Counted from the first letter of the stretch, positions 15,393 to 24,709 are shown. The stretch: 61,374 nucleotides of DNA from Bradyrhizobium elkanii WSM2783 (GCF_000472865.1 NZ_AXAP01000046.1:3642-65015), one strand, 5' to 3'. Program-made: numbers and translations. The notes: generated by a model from the letters alone, not told the origin.

Positions 15393-16206
15393 GGCTGCCG
15401 GCACCTTCGCGGGCGATCATTGCGGACGCCGCCGCCTTCTCCGCCGCGCGCTTGTTCGGGCCGACGCCTTCCGCCGGCGCCAGGCCCGGCAGGTCGACGG
15501 CAACGCGGAATTGCGGATCGTGATGCGGCCCGGTGCGTTCGACCTCGCGGTAGACGGGCGTCGGCAGGCCCCTGCTCTGCGCCCATTCCTGCAGCATGGT
15601 CTTGGGATCGCGCAGCGGCCGGCGGAGCTTGCGCATCCGGTCGATCCAGTTCCGCTCGACGAATTTCGCGGCGGCCTCGTAGCCGCCGTCGAGGAAGATC
15701 GCGCCGATCACGGCCTCGCAGACGTCGCCCAGCACGGATTTGCGCAACCGCGCCCCCTCGACCGCCTTGACCATGCCGAGCTTGATGTCGTCGAGCAGAC
15801 CGAGTTGCTCGGCGACGTCGGCGCAGCTTTCCTTGCGCACGAGATCGGCGAGACGCTTCGACAATTCGCCCTCGTCCGCGCGCGGATGGGCGCGATAGAG
15901 CATGTCGGAGATGATCAATCCGAGCACATGGTCGCCGAGGAACTCAAGCCGCTGATAGCTGTCGGCGCGGTGGCGGGTGGCCGGCTTCAGCGCGGAGACA
16001 TGCGTGAACGCCGTCATCAATAGCGCCGGATCCGAGAACTTGTAGCCAATGCGCGCCTCGGTTGCAGCAACCGCCTCCTTCTCGGCGGCCGCCTTGCTGG
16101 CCTTGCTGCGCTTCTTCTTCGGCGCAGCGGTGCCGACCGCGTCGGGCTGCTCGCTCGGCTCGCCGGCAGTCGGAAGACTCTGAATGACAGGCGTATCGTC
16201 TTTCAT
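15382..16206 (-). CDS. rnc: Ribonuclease III
   Basis: A 274-residue double-strand-specific endoribonuclease for rRNA and mRNA processing. The catalytic signature RLEFLGDHVLGL is present near residue 110, with the second acidic cluster in DVCEAVIGAIFLDGG, and a C-terminal double-stranded RNA binding domain from about residue 200. The first 45 residues form a lysine/alanine-rich tail not found in E. coli RNase III. The ATG at 16206 overlaps the lepB stop as ATGA, which fixes the start; the frame is open to 16251. Confidence 0.93.
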   Translation of the reverse strand: MKDDTPVIQSLPTAGEPSEQPDAVGTAAPKKKRSKASKAAAEKEAVAATEARIGYKFSDPALLMTAFTHVSALKPATRHRADSYQRLEFLGDHVLGLIISDMLYRAHPRADEGELSKRLADLVRKESCADVAEQLGLLDDIKLGMVKAVEGARLRKSVLGDVCEAVIGAIFLDGGYEAAAKFVERNWIDRMRKLRRPLRDPKTMLQEWAQSRGLPTPVYREVERTGPHHDPQFRVAVDLPGLAPAEGVGPNKRAAEKAAASAMIAREGAGSHDG

Positions 16207-16961
16207 CGCACAATGGTGAATAGGCGATTCCAGCGCACCGCGGTCGGCCAACGCCAGAACATCCAGGCGTGCTCGCCCTCGCCGATCGAGAAGAAGATCA
16301 TCTGCGCGCGGCCTACGAGGTTCTCGAACGGCACGTAACCCACCGCCGACAGCACGCGGCTGTCGGTCGAATTGTCGCGATTGTCTCCCATCATGAAGAA
16401 GTGGCCGGCCGGCACGGTGTAGACATTGGTGTTGTCGTAGAAGCCATTGTCAACGCAATCCAGCGTCTCATAGCTGACGCCGTTGGGCAGCGTCTCCTTC
16501 CAGCGCTTGACGCGTGCGGTCGCGTCGGATCCGCAGGGGTCCTCGCCGATGAAATCGCTCAGCCGCTCGCGCTTGACCGGGGCGTCGTTGATGTAGAGCA
16601 GCCCCTCCTTCATCTGGATGCGGTCGCCGGGCAGCCCGATCACGCGCTTGATGTAATCGGTCGAATCATCCTTCGGCAGGCGGAAGACGACGATGTCGCC
16701 GCGGTTCGGCTCCGAGCCGAAGATGCGGCCGGAAAACAAGGGCGGCGAAAGCGGGATCGAGTAGTGGCTGTAGCCGTAGGAATATTTCGACACGAACAGG
16801 TAGTCGCCGACCAGCAGCGTGGCCTTCATCGAGCCGGACGGGATGTTGAAGGGCTGGAACAGGAAGGTACGGATCACGAGCGCGATGATCAGCGCATGGA
16901 TGACGACCCGGACTGTCTCGCCTAGGCCGCTTTCGGATTTCGTCCCTGTGGTCACGCTCAT
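16203..16961 (-). CDS. lepB: Signal peptidase I
   Basis: A 252-residue membrane protease that removes Sec and Tat signal peptides. It has one N-terminal membrane anchor (residues 18-36), then the catalytic Ser44 in IPSGSM and the general-base Lys105 in DYIKRVIGLPGD, followed by the GDNRDNSTDSR box. I start at the ATG at 16961 (MSVTTGTKSES); the open frame to 17018 adds a sequence without family resemblance. It begins the lepB-rnc-era run and follows acpS after 286 AT-richer bases that probably hold a promoter. Confidence 0.92.
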   Translation of the reverse strand: MSVTTGTKSESGLGETVRVVIHALIIALVIRTFLFQPFNIPSGSMKATLLVGDYLFVSKYSYGYSHYSIPLSPPLFSGRIFGSEPNRGDIVVFRLPKDDSTDYIKRVIGLPGDRIQMKEGLLYINDAPVKRERLSDFIGEDPCGSDATARVKRWKETLPNGVSYETLDCVDNGFYDNTNVYTVPAGHFFMMGDNRDNSTDSRVLSAVGYVPFENLVGRAQMIFFSIGEGEHAWMFWRWPTAVRWNRLFTIVR

Positions 16962-17247
16962 CGCTTTCCCAATTCCCGCAACTGCCTTAACTGCGCGGTG
17001 GCAGAACGCGCTCCTCACGCGAATCGCGTTTTCCGCGCTCGCGTCACGAAGATGGTTCCTACGTCTGGTGTAGAGAGCAAGTCCCGGCGCGAACCCGAAT
17101 TTGCCCTGGCTCGGTTTACCCTGCGGCGTTTTAGACGGTTGTTACGGGGCGCGCAATCAAGCGCCGCGTTAAAACTTCATAATCAATTGAAAAATCAATG
17201 ATTTTTTAGTTTTACCCGATTCCGGAGCGCCGCACCGTCCACCGACC

Positions 17248-17667
17248 TCAAGGTTTGGCCGGTGCGACCGCCGAAATTATGACGAAGGCCTGCGCGAGCG
17301 GCCAGTCGTCGGTGATCGAAAGGTCGATCTGCGCCTCGAGGCCATCAGGGGTGATTTGCCTGAGCCGCTCCAGTGCCCCGCCGGTCAACCGCATGGTCGG
17401 ACGCCCGCCGGGCAGGTTCACCACGCCCATATCGCGCCACCAGACACCGCGCATGATCCCGGTGCCGAGCGCCTTGGCACAGGCCTCCTTGGCGGCGAAA
17501 CGCTTGGCATAGGTCGCGACCACCATCTTCTCGCTGTTGGCGCGGCGTAGCGCCTTGGCGCGCTCGACGTCGGTGAAGATGCGATCGAGGAAACGATCGC
17601 CATGGCGCTCGATCACCTTGGCGATCCGGGTGATGTCGATCAGGTCGGAGCCGATGCCAAGGATCAT
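17248..17667 (-). CDS. acpS: Holo-[acyl-carrier-protein] synthase
   Basis: A 139-residue enzyme that transfers phosphopantetheine from CoA to acyl carrier protein. The family opening ILGIGSDLIDITRI is complete (residues 2-15) and includes the Mg-binding Asp, and FAAKEACAKALGTG contains the conserved Glu. Its ATG overlaps the pdxJ stop as ATGA, a common alphaproteobacterial pairing. Length and motifs are normal for the trimeric AcpS type. Confidence 0.95.
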   Translation of the reverse strand: MILGIGSDLIDITRIAKVIERHGDRFLDRIFTDVERAKALRRANSEKMVVATYAKRFAAKEACAKALGTGIMRGVWWRDMGVVNLPGGRPTMRLTGGALERLRQITPDGLEAQIDLSITDDWPLAQAFVIISAVAPAKP

Positions 17668-18437
17668 GCCGCGCCCGCACCCTCGATCGCCTTCCGGCCA
17701 CGGTCCATCGCCGCGCGCATGGCGCGGACGGTCTCCTTCAAGCCAACCAGGATCGCCTCGCCGATCATGAAGTAGCCGATATTGAGTTCCCTGATCTCGG
17801 GCAGCGCCGAAATCGTCTCGGCGGTGTCATAGTCGAGCCCGTGGCCGGCATGGACCTCAAGCCCGGCCGCCTGCGCCAGCTTGGCGCCTTCGACAATGCG
17901 CCGCCATTCGGCTTCCGCTTTTTCCCCATGACCGTCCACGACAGCATCGCACCAGCCGCCGGTGTGGATCTCGATCACCGGCGCCTTCAACTTCGCCGCC
18001 ATCTCGATCTGCCTGGGGTCGGCGGCGATGAACAGCGACACCCGGATGCCGGCGTCGCTGAGCCGCGCGATGAACGGGGCCAGGGCATTGTGCTGGCCGA
18101 CGACGTCCAGCCCGCCCTCGGTGGTAAGCTCCTGCCGCCGTTCCGGCACCAGGCACACGGCATGCGGCTTGGTGGCGAGCGAAATCCGCAGCATGTCGTC
18201 GGTCGCCGCCATCTCGAAATTCAGGGGCTTTGATATCTGCGCCTTCAGCCGTGCCATGTCCTCATCGCGGATATGGCGCCGGTCCTCCCGCAGATGCGCG
18301 GTGATCCCGTCGGCGCCGGCCTCGATGGCCAAGAGCGCCGCGCGTACCGGATCGGGCCGCGCCCCGCCGCGCGCATTGCGCAGCGTCGCGACGTGATCGA
18401 CATTGACCCCAAGGCGGAGCGGCGGAACGGGCATCAT
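17664..18437 (-). CDS. pdxJ: Pyridoxine 5'-phosphate synthase
   Basis: A 257-residue TIM-barrel enzyme joining 1-deoxyxylulose 5-phosphate and 3-amino-2-oxopropyl phosphate in vitamin B6 synthesis. LGVNVDHVATLRNARG near the start and HLREDRRHI, plus EIHTGGW, are the family's conserved segments. Two consecutive ATG codons open the gene; the first at 18437 is used. It is directly coupled to acpS. Confidence 0.95.
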   Translation of the reverse strand: MMPVPPLRLGVNVDHVATLRNARGGARPDPVRAALLAIEAGADGITAHLREDRRHIRDEDMARLKAQISKPLNFEMAATDDMLRISLATKPHAVCLVPERRQELTTEGGLDVVGQHNALAPFIARLSDAGIRVSLFIAADPRQIEMAAKLKAPVIEIHTGGWCDAVVDGHGEKAEAEWRRIVEGAKLAQAAGLEVHAGHGLDYDTAETISALPEIRELNIGYFMIGEAILVGLKETVRAMRAAMDRGRKAIEGAGAA

Positions 18438-18463
18438 GTAACTCGCTGCCAGAAACCTAGACT

Positions 18464-18535
18464 GTCATGCGCGGGCTCGACCCGCGCATCCATCTTCTTG
18501 AAAAGATGGATTGCCGGGTCAAGCCCGGCAATGAC
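18464..18535. repeat. REP-like palindrome, GTCATG family
   Basis: A 72-base unit in the gap between convergent-side neighbours pdxJ and rsh. It is made of two palindromes, GCGCGGGCTCGACCCGCGC and GCCGGGTCAAGCCCGGC, joined by complementary CCATCTT and AAGATGG segments, and bounded by GTCAT and ATGAC. Other copies are at 48141, 50776, 59017 and 60911. Confidence 0.8.
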
Positions 18536-18541
18536 GATGAC

Positions 18542-20827
18542 CTACCCATTGACGCGCTCGACCCGTGCGACCACGGCCTTCGCGCGCAACTGGGCGAGAA
18601 TAGCGCTCAAATGCTTGAGGTCATAGACCTCGAGGTCGATGGTCAGCTCGGTGAAGTCGGGCGAGCGCCGCGACATGTGGATGTTGTCGATGTTGCCGTC
18701 ATGCTCGGCGATCACGGTCGCGATCTGCGCGAGGCTGCCGGGCTCGTTGACGTTGTGGACCAGGATCCGCGCCGGGAAACGCTGCGGCATGGTCTCGTCG
18801 ATGTCCCAGCGCACATCGAGCCAGCGCTCGGGCTCGTCCTCGAAATCCTTCAGGGCCGGTGACTGGATCGGATAGATCGTGATCCCCTCGCCCGGCGTCA
18901 CGATGCCGACGATGCGGTCGCCCGGCACCGCGCCGCCGTTCGGCGCAAACTTGACCGGCAATTCGGAATTGATGCCGCGCACCGGGATCACCGAAGCTGC
19001 GCGGGCCGGATGCGGCGGCGTCTGCGCCTTGGCGGCAAGCGCCTTCTTGGTGCCGTAGCGCACCAGCCGCTCTTCCTTGTAGTCCGGATACATCGCGCGC
19101 GCGACGTCGGAGGCTTTCAGTTCGCCACGGCCGACGGAAACCAGGACGTCCTCGATCGAGGTGCGCGCCAGCCGCGGCAATGCGCCTTTCAGCTTGTCGT
19201 CGGCGTATTCGATCTTGGCGCGGGCGAACAGGCGGTCGATGATGCGGCGGCCCAGCCCGGCATATTGGTCGCGCACCGCGGCGCGGGTGGCGCGCCGGAT
19301 CGCGGCGCGCGCCTTGCCAGTGACCGCGAGCGCTTCCCAGGCCGACGGCGGCGCCGACTGCGCCTTCGAGGTCAGGACCTCCACTTCGTCGCCGTTCTGC
19401 AGCTCGGAGGACAGCGGCGCAAACTTCCCATTGATCTTGCAGCCGACCGCGCTGTTGCCAACATCGGTGTGAACGGCATAGGCGAAGTCGATCACATTGG
19501 CGTTGCGCGGCAACGCGATCAGCTTGCCCTTCGGCGTGAAGCAGAACACCTGATCGTGAAACAGCTCCAGCTTGGTGTGCTCCAGGAACTCTTCCGGATT
19601 GGCGCTCTCGGAGAGAATGCCGATGGTGTGACGCAGCCAGGCAAAGGCGTTGGACTCGTGCTTCAGCCGCTCGGTCGGCGAACCCGTGCCATCCTTGTAG
19701 AACGCATGCGCCGCGATGCCGAACTCGGCGATCTGGTTCATCTCCTCGGTGCGGATCTGCAACTCGACGCGCTGCTTGCCGGGACCGATCACGGTGGTGT
19801 GAATCGAACGGTAGTCGTTCTGCTTGGGCGTCGAGATGTAGTCCTTGAAACGCCCGGGCACGACCGGCCAGGTCGTATGCACGACGCCGAGCGCGCGGTA
19901 GCAGGCCTCGACGTCGGCAAGCACGATCCGAAAGCCGTAGATATCGGACAATTGCTCGAAGCCGACCGACTTGCGCTCCATCTTGGTCCAGATCGAAAAC
20001 GGCTGCTTGCGCCGGCCGTAGACGCGTGCGCTGAGGCCGTTCTTCTGCAGGTTCTTCGAAAGCTGGCTTTCGATCTCGCCGATCAGATTGCGGTTACGCT
20101 CGGCGAGCGCATCCAGCCGATGCTTGACCACCGCATAAGCTTCCGGATCGAGCACGTGGAACGAGAGGTCCTCGAGTTCCTCTCGCATCTCCTGCATACC
20201 CATGCGGCCGGCGAGCGGCGCGTAGATATCCAGCGTCTCCTCGGCGATGCGGCGGCGTGAGGCCGGCGGCACGAACTCCAACGTGCGCATGTTGTGCAGG
20301 CGGTCGGCGAGCTTGATCAAGAGCACGCGGACGTCGTCGGCGATCGCGAGCAGGAGCTTGCGCAGGTTCTCCGCCTGCTTGGCCTCGCGCGAGACGAGCT
20401 CGAGCCGTTTCAACTTGGTCAGCCCCTCCACCAGCGCGCCGATCTCGTGGCCGAACACCTGGTCGATCTCGGCCCGCGTCGCCTCGGTATCCTCGATGGT
20501 GTCGTGCAGCAGCGCCGCGACGATGGTGGCGTCGTCGAGCTTGAGGCCGGTCAGGATCGCCGCCACTTCGAGCGGGTGCGAGAAATAGGGATCGCCCGAC
20601 GCCCGGGTCTGGGTGCCATGCGCCTTCATGGCGTAGACATAGGCGCGGTTCAAAAGGTCTTCGTTGGTATCGGGATTGTAGGAGCGGACCCGCTCGACCA
20701 GGTCGTACTGCCGCATCATGCGGGCGCGCGGCTTGAGCGGCTTCTGCACCACCGTGGACTCAGGCGCCACCGCGACCGCGTCGGTCGCAGCCTGCATCTG
20801 GCGGGGTGTGCGGCGCCAATACGCCAT
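18542..20827 (-). CDS. rsh: Bifunctional (p)ppGpp synthetase/hydrolase
   Basis: A 761-residue stringent-response enzyme. The hydrolase domain has an intact HD motif (His84 in YFSHPLEVA, His108-Asp109 in LLHDTIEDT), so it should break down ppGpp. The synthetase domain follows (about 240-390, with RKQPFSIWTKM and GFRIVLAD), then a TGS domain (about 405-465, FTPKGKLIALPRNA) and a C-terminal ACT domain (about 680-755). Alphaproteobacteria usually have a single such Rsh. A shorter start at residue 37/38 is possible. It follows rpoZ on the same strand, but a strong terminator lies between them. Confidence 0.94.
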   Translation of the reverse strand: MAYWRRTPRQMQAATDAVAVAPESTVVQKPLKPRARMMRQYDLVERVRSYNPDTNEDLLNRAYVYAMKAHGTQTRASGDPYFSHPLEVAAILTGLKLDDATIVAALLHDTIEDTEATRAEIDQVFGHEIGALVEGLTKLKRLELVSREAKQAENLRKLLLAIADDVRVLLIKLADRLHNMRTLEFVPPASRRRIAEETLDIYAPLAGRMGMQEMREELEDLSFHVLDPEAYAVVKHRLDALAERNRNLIGEIESQLSKNLQKNGLSARVYGRRKQPFSIWTKMERKSVGFEQLSDIYGFRIVLADVEACYRALGVVHTTWPVVPGRFKDYISTPKQNDYRSIHTTVIGPGKQRVELQIRTEEMNQIAEFGIAAHAFYKDGTGSPTERLKHESNAFAWLRHTIGILSESANPEEFLEHTKLELFHDQVFCFTPKGKLIALPRNANVIDFAYAVHTDVGNSAVGCKINGKFAPLSSELQNGDEVEVLTSKAQSAPPSAWEALAVTGKARAAIRRATRAAVRDQYAGLGRRIIDRLFARAKIEYADDKLKGALPRLARTSIEDVLVSVGRGELKASDVARAMYPDYKEERLVRYGTKKALAAKAQTPPHPARAASVIPVRGINSELPVKFAPNGGAVPGDRIVGIVTPGEGITIYPIQSPALKDFEDEPERWLDVRWDIDETMPQRFPARILVHNVNEPGSLAQIATVIAEHDGNIDNIHMSRRSPDFTELTIDLEVYDLKHLSAILAQLRAKAVVARVERVNG

Positions 20828-20969
20828 GGAATGACTGCCTCAACTCGCGAGCCGACCGCGGCTCGCGCCTCTAATCTAGTGCGATTTCGAACCAAGCTTT
20901 AGCCTGTTCGAACCGAAAATCGTTCAATTTCCGTCAAGGCTTCAGGGACGCATCTCGCGACCAGAATGT

Positions 20970-21006
20970 CAACAAACGCAAAGGCCCGGGCAGTGCCCGG
21001 GCCTTC
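20970..21006 (-). terminator. Rho-independent terminator after rpoZ
   Basis: A 12-bp near-perfect inverted repeat (20981-20992 with 20994-21005, core GGCCCGGGC) is followed on the minus strand by TTTGCGTTTGTT. It lies 35 bases beyond the rpoZ stop and would separate most rpoZ transcription from rsh. Confidence 0.8.
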
Positions 21007-21040
21007 AGCCAGTTCAACCGTGTTGGGCCGCCGCGAGGAC

Positions 21041-21433
21041 CTATTCGTCCTCTTCGGGCTGCTCCTCCGGCGGCGCGAGGCCCTCGAGGCCCTTCAGCAG
21101 CTCTTCCTCGGTCATCCGCTCCATCGCCACTTCGGTGTCGTCGGCATCGACGCTGGCACCGGCCGAACCGATCAGCGGCACGGTGTCGGGCTCCGGCTCG
21201 TCGACCTCGACGAACTTCTGCAGCGAGTGCACCAGTTCCTCGCGCAGGTCCTCCGGGGAAATGGTCTGGTCGGCGATCTCGCGGAGCGATACCACCGGGT
21301 TCTTGTCGTTGTCTCGATCAACCGTGAGTTGTGATCCCGAGGAAATCATCCGAGCGCGATGGGCAGCCAACAGGACCAGATCGAACCGGTTGTCGACCTT
21401 ATCAATGCAATCTTCGACGGTGACGCGCGCCAT
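21041..21433 (-). CDS. rpoZ: RNA polymerase omega subunit
   Basis: A 130-residue subunit that helps assemble RNA polymerase. The conserved opening ARVTVEDCIDKVDNRFDLVLLAAHRAR is present, and the E. coli-like core ends near residue 70. A tail of about 50 residues rich in Glu and Asp follows, a length common in alphaproteobacteria. Gene order rpoZ then rsh/spoT mirrors that of E. coli. Confidence 0.95.
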   Translation of the reverse strand: MARVTVEDCIDKVDNRFDLVLLAAHRARMISSGSQLTVDRDNDKNPVVSLREIADQTISPEDLREELVHSLQKFVEVDEPEPDTVPLIGSAGASVDADDTEVAMERMTEEELLKGLEGLAPPEEQPEEDE

Positions 21434-21785
21434 ATGCTGTCGCTCCGTTAAGTGGGACAGAATTTGCTGATTATTGTGCGTTAGTTATAGGGCGAGGCGG
21501 GGTTTCGCAACATTAAATTTGTGATTTGCCTTCGCCCAAACCTCTGCTAACCCGTGACGGGGCCAGAAGGCCGGAGCGTCCGTAACGCGGCGGGACGCCG
21601 TTGTGGACAAGTAACTCACTTCATTGCATCGTCAAAAGTGTAGGTATTTCGCCCTCGCCTCACCATAATTGCGATGGTGACTGTCGTTGGGGGAAGATTC
21701 ACCGGACTTTAGGCTGCAACGCAGAATTAAGGTGCGCGGCTCGTCGCCGCTGCGCCGAGAAGCTAACAAAAGGCGAGAAACTTTG
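21434..21785. other. Intergenic region between divergent rpoZ and NYN gene
   Basis: 352 bases with no supported gene. It must hold promoters for both divergent genes. The part at 21553-21602 is GC-rich with short complementary pieces (GGGGCC/GGCC, GGCGGGACGCC) that could fold, but I do not recognise a known RNA. No convincing ORF in either direction. Confidence 0.5.
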
Positions 21786-22427
21786 ATGTCGTCACCCGTT
21801 TCCAACAAGATCGCGCTCTTTATCGATGGAGCCAATCTGTATGCAACCGCCAAGACGCTCGGGTTCGACATCGACTACAAGCGCCTGCTGAAGGAATTCC
21901 AGAGCCGCGGCACCCTGCTCCGCGCGTTCTACTACACGGCGATCATCGAGGATCAGGAGTATTCGTCCATCCGGCCGCTGATCGACTGGCTCGACTACAA
22001 CGGCTACACCGTCGTCACCAAGGCCACGAAGGAGTTCATCGACGCCAGCGGCCGCCGCAAGGTGAAGGGCAACATGGACATCGAGCTCGCGGTCGATGCA
22101 ATGGAACTCGCCGAACATATCGACCAGATGGTGCTGTTCTCCGGCGACGGCGACTTCCGCTCGCTCGTCGAGGCGGTGCAGCGGCGCGGCGTCCGGGTAA
22201 CCGTAGTCTCGACCATCGCAAGCCAGCCGCCGATGATTGCCGATGAGCTCCGCCGCCAGGCCGACGTCTTCACCGACCTGGTGGAACTGCAATCCAAGCT
22301 CGGCCGCGACCCGTCCGAGCGCCCGGCTCCGCGCGAGCGCGGCGAGTCTCGCCACCACGCGCCGCAATTCCTGCAGCGCGCCACGACCACGGCGCCCCGG
22401 GCCGATGACGACGATTTCGACGACTAG
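21786..22427 (+). CDS. NYN domain protein (LabA/DUF88 family)
   Basis: A 213-residue PIN-like protein. The NYN core spans about residues 7-160: IALFIDGANLY at 8-18 supplies the first catalytic Asp, KGNMDIELAVDAM near 95 the central Asp, and FSGDGDF near 121 the third, together the acidic site expected of this putative ribonuclease fold. The C-terminal 40 residues are low complexity, ending in a run of Asp. The ATG at 21786 is chosen; the open frame from 21687 lacks family resemblance. It overlaps the next gene by 23 bases. Confidence 0.85.
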   Translation: MSSPVSNKIALFIDGANLYATAKTLGFDIDYKRLLKEFQSRGTLLRAFYYTAIIEDQEYSSIRPLIDWLDYNGYTVVTKATKEFIDASGRRKVKGNMDIELAVDAMELAEHIDQMVLFSGDGDFRSLVEAVQRRGVRVTVVSTIASQPPMIADELRRQADVFTDLVELQSKLGRDPSERPAPRERGESRHHAPQFLQRATTTAPRADDDDFDD

Positions 22428-23067
22428 CCTCCTTCCCGCCTCCACCGAGCCCGACCGCAACTGCCCGCTCTGTCCGCGGCTCGCCGAGTTTCGCGCCGAG
22501 GCGCGCGCGAAGCAGCCGGGCTGGTTCAATTCGCCGGTGGACTCCTTCGGCGATGCCGAGGCGCGGCTGCTGATCGTAGGGCTGGCGCCGGGCCTGCAGG
22601 GCGCCAACCGCACGGGGCGTCCTTTCACCGGCGACTATGCCGGTGACCTGCTCTACGCCACGCTGCTGGAGTTCGGCTTTGCCGAGGGCGTCTACGAGGC
22701 ACGGCCCGACGACGGCTTGCGGCTGGTCGATTGCCGGATCAGCAACGCCGTGCGCTGCGTGCCGCCGCAGAACAAGCCGCTGCCGATCGAGATCAACACT
22801 TGCCGAAAGTTCCTGGCAGCGACCATCGCGACCATGCCCAGGCTGCGCGCCATCGTCCTGCTCGGCCGCATCGCGCATGAATCGACGGTGAAGGCGCTCG
22901 GCCTGCGCAATGCCGCCGCGCCCTTTGCGCACGCCGCGGTGCACGAGGCCGGCAACTTCCGCCTCTACGACAGCTATCATTGCTCGCGCTACAACACGAA
23001 TACCGGCGTGCTCACGCCGAAGATGTTCCGCGATGTCTTTGCGCAGGTGCGGAAGGATCTGGGCTAG
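22405..23067 (+). CDS. Family 5 uracil-DNA glycosylase (UDGb)
   Basis: A 220-residue repair enzyme removing uracil and other deaminated bases from DNA. Four Cys (20, 23, 118, 133) match the 4Fe-4S ligands. Motif 1 is GLAPGLQGANRTGRPF at 59-74, lacking the Asp/Asn of families 1-4, and motif 2 is CSRYNTNTG, both of the UDGb type. The ATG at 22405 lies inside the end of the NYN gene, so the two are translationally close. It converges with the peroxiredoxin gene (4-base overlap). Confidence 0.88.
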   Translation: MTTISTTSLLPASTEPDRNCPLCPRLAEFRAEARAKQPGWFNSPVDSFGDAEARLLIVGLAPGLQGANRTGRPFTGDYAGDLLYATLLEFGFAEGVYEARPDDGLRLVDCRISNAVRCVPPQNKPLPIEINTCRKFLAATIATMPRLRAIVLLGRIAHESTVKALGLRNAAAPFAHAAVHEAGNFRLYDSYHCSRYNTNTGVLTPKMFRDVFAQVRKDLG

Positions 23068-23645
23068 CCCGCTACCGGATTTTCCCGCAGCCATTCCAGG
23101 ACGTCGCCGGCGTTCCGGTCGGGCGGGAACACCGGATAGAAGACGTGGGTGATACGCCCGTCGTCGATGATCAGCGCCAGCCGCTTGATCAGCGTCAGCC
23201 CCGCCACCTCCATGGTCGGCAGTTTGAGCGCGTGCGTCAACTCGAGCGTCTCGTCCGAGAGCACCGGAAACGGCAGATGCAGGCGCGACGCCATCTCGGT
23301 CTGGTATACGTTGCTCTGCGTCGACAGGCCGAACACGTGGGCAGCGCCGGCGGCCTTGAGCTCGGCAAACAGGTCGCGGAAGGCGCAGGTCTGCGGCGTG
23401 CAGCCGCGCGCGCCCGGGATCATGTCCCAATCGTCGACCAGCGCGATCTTGCCGGGCTCGCCGGTGCGCGGATAGGCGAACACCACGGTGCGCCCCTTCA
23501 GCGAAGACAGCGACACTGACGTATCGTCAGTCGCCATCAGGCTGACCGGCGGGATCGCCATGCCCTTCAGATGCGCGGCGCCACCATCATCGGTCGGCGC
23601 GGGAATCTTGCTCCAGTCGACTTCGAGCAGGTTCTTCTGGTTCAT
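23064..23645 (-). CDS. Peroxiredoxin, PrxQ/BCP-like
   Basis: A 193-residue thiol peroxidase. Cys82 and Cys87 in GCTPQTCAFRD give the CxxxxC pair of atypical 2-Cys peroxiredoxins of the Q type, and the thioredoxin fold is suggested by TVVFAYPRTG and the late ALIIDDGRI segment. The usual PxxxT/SxxC motif is partly changed (PRTG then a loop), so it is a divergent member. I use ATG at 23645; an in-frame TTG six bases earlier is less likely. Confidence 0.82.
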   Translation of the reverse strand: MNQKNLLEVDWSKIPAPTDDGGAAHLKGMAIPPVSLMATDDTSVSLSSLKGRTVVFAYPRTGEPGKIALVDDWDMIPGARGCTPQTCAFRDLFAELKAAGAAHVFGLSTQSNVYQTEMASRLHLPFPVLSDETLELTHALKLPTMEVAGLTLIKRLALIIDDGRITHVFYPVFPPDRNAGDVLEWLRENPVAG

Positions 23646-23664
23646 CGCCAAAGTCTCCTTGGCT

Positions 23665-23748
23665 CGTCATTGCGAGCGAAGCGAAGCAATCCATCGTGCC
23701 GCTTGCGGAGAGATGGATTGCTTCGTCGCTTCGCTCCTCGCAATGACG
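23665..23748. repeat. Inverted repeat CGTCATTGCGAGCGAAGCG family
   Basis: 84 bases between smpB and the peroxiredoxin gene. Arms CGTCATTGCGAGCGAAGCGA and its partner ending GCAATGACG pair over about 30 bases, with three extra bases in the right arm, around CGTGCCGCTTGCGGAGAG. It lies just past the smpB stop and could end that transcript. Confidence 0.8.
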
Positions 23749-23760
23749 GATGATTGATCG

Positions 23761-24234
23761 TTACCCCCGCGCGCGCAGCAGGCGGCCCTTCTCGCGGCCC
23801 CAGTCACGCTTCTTTTCGCTCTCGCGCTTGTCGTGCAGCTTCTTGCCCTTGGCGACCGCGAGCAACAGCTTGGCGCGACCGCGCTCGTTGAAATAGAGCT
23901 TGAGCGGGATCAGCGTCATGCCCTCGCGGTCGACCGCGCCCATCAACTTGCTGATCTGCTTCTTGTGAAGCAGCAATTTGCGCGGGCGCTTCGGCTCGTG
24001 ATTGAAGCGGTTGGCCTGCAGGTATTCCGGGATATTGGCGTTGATCAGCCATATCTCGCCGTTCTTGGAATCCGCATAGGACTCCGCGATCGTGCTCTTG
24101 CCGCCGCGGATCGACTTCACCTCGGTGCCGGTCAGTGCAATGCCCGCCTCGATGGTGTCCTCGATCGCATAGTTGAAGCGCGCCTTGCGGTTCTCGGCGA
24201 CGACTTTGATCGGACGTTCGTTTTTCTCGGCCAC
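23761..24234 (-). CDS. smpB: SsrA-binding protein SmpB
   Basis: A 157-residue tmRNA partner in ribosome rescue. GIALTGTEVKSIRGGK is the conserved beta-barrel segment, and LLLAVAKGKKLHDKRE with the basic C-terminal tail is the part that enters the ribosome. It starts 1 base after the mscL stop, so the two genes are co-transcribed. The tmRNA gene itself is not in this window. Confidence 0.96.
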   Translation of the reverse strand: MAEKNERPIKVVAENRKARFNYAIEDTIEAGIALTGTEVKSIRGGKSTIAESYADSKNGEIWLINANIPEYLQANRFNHEPKRPRKLLLHKKQISKLMGAVDREGMTLIPLKLYFNERGRAKLLLAVAKGKKLHDKRESEKKRDWGREKGRLLRARG

Positions 24235-24235
24235 G

Positions 24236-24649
24236 TCAGGATTTCTTGAGGAGATCGCGAATTTCGGTGAGCAGTTCTTCCTGACGGGTCAATTTCGGCG
24301 GCGCTGGCGCCGTTTCCTGCTTGCGCTTCAACTGGTTCATGAGCCGGATCACGATGAACAGCACGAAGGCGACGATCAGGAAATTCAGGGTCAGCGTCAG
24401 GAAACTGCCCCAAGCCAATACGGCACCTTGCTTCTTGGCGTCAGCGAGATTGTTGGCAGTGACCGACTTCGCCAACGGCGTGAAGTAGTTTGAGAAGTCG
24501 AGCCCGCCGGTGATGGCGCCGATGATCGGCATGATGACGTCGCCGACCAGGGAGTTCACGATGGCGCCGAAGGCCGCGCCGATGATGACGCCGACCGCAA
24601 GGTCAACGACATTGCCCTTCATTGCGAACTCTTGGAACTCCTTCAGCAT
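24236..24649 (-). CDS. mscL: Large-conductance mechanosensitive channel
   Basis: A 137-residue pore protein that opens under hypo-osmotic shock. The N-terminal amphipathic helix and TM1 segment MKGNVVDLAVGVIIGAAFG is the MscL signature, TM2 is at about 77-98, and the charged bundle KRKQETAPAPPKLTRQEELL-like tail closes the protein. It sits between dapA and smpB on the same strand. Confidence 0.95.
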   Translation of the reverse strand: MLKEFQEFAMKGNVVDLAVGVIIGAAFGAIVNSLVGDVIMPIIGAITGGLDFSNYFTPLAKSVTANNLADAKKQGAVLAWGSFLTLTLNFLIVAFVLFIVIRLMNQLKRKQETAPAPPKLTRQEELLTEIRDLLKKS

Positions 24650-24709
24650 GCGAAGCCCCTTCTCCTCGCCTGGCCAACCGGACCAGTCATTGGCGCAACC
24701 CGTCCGGCT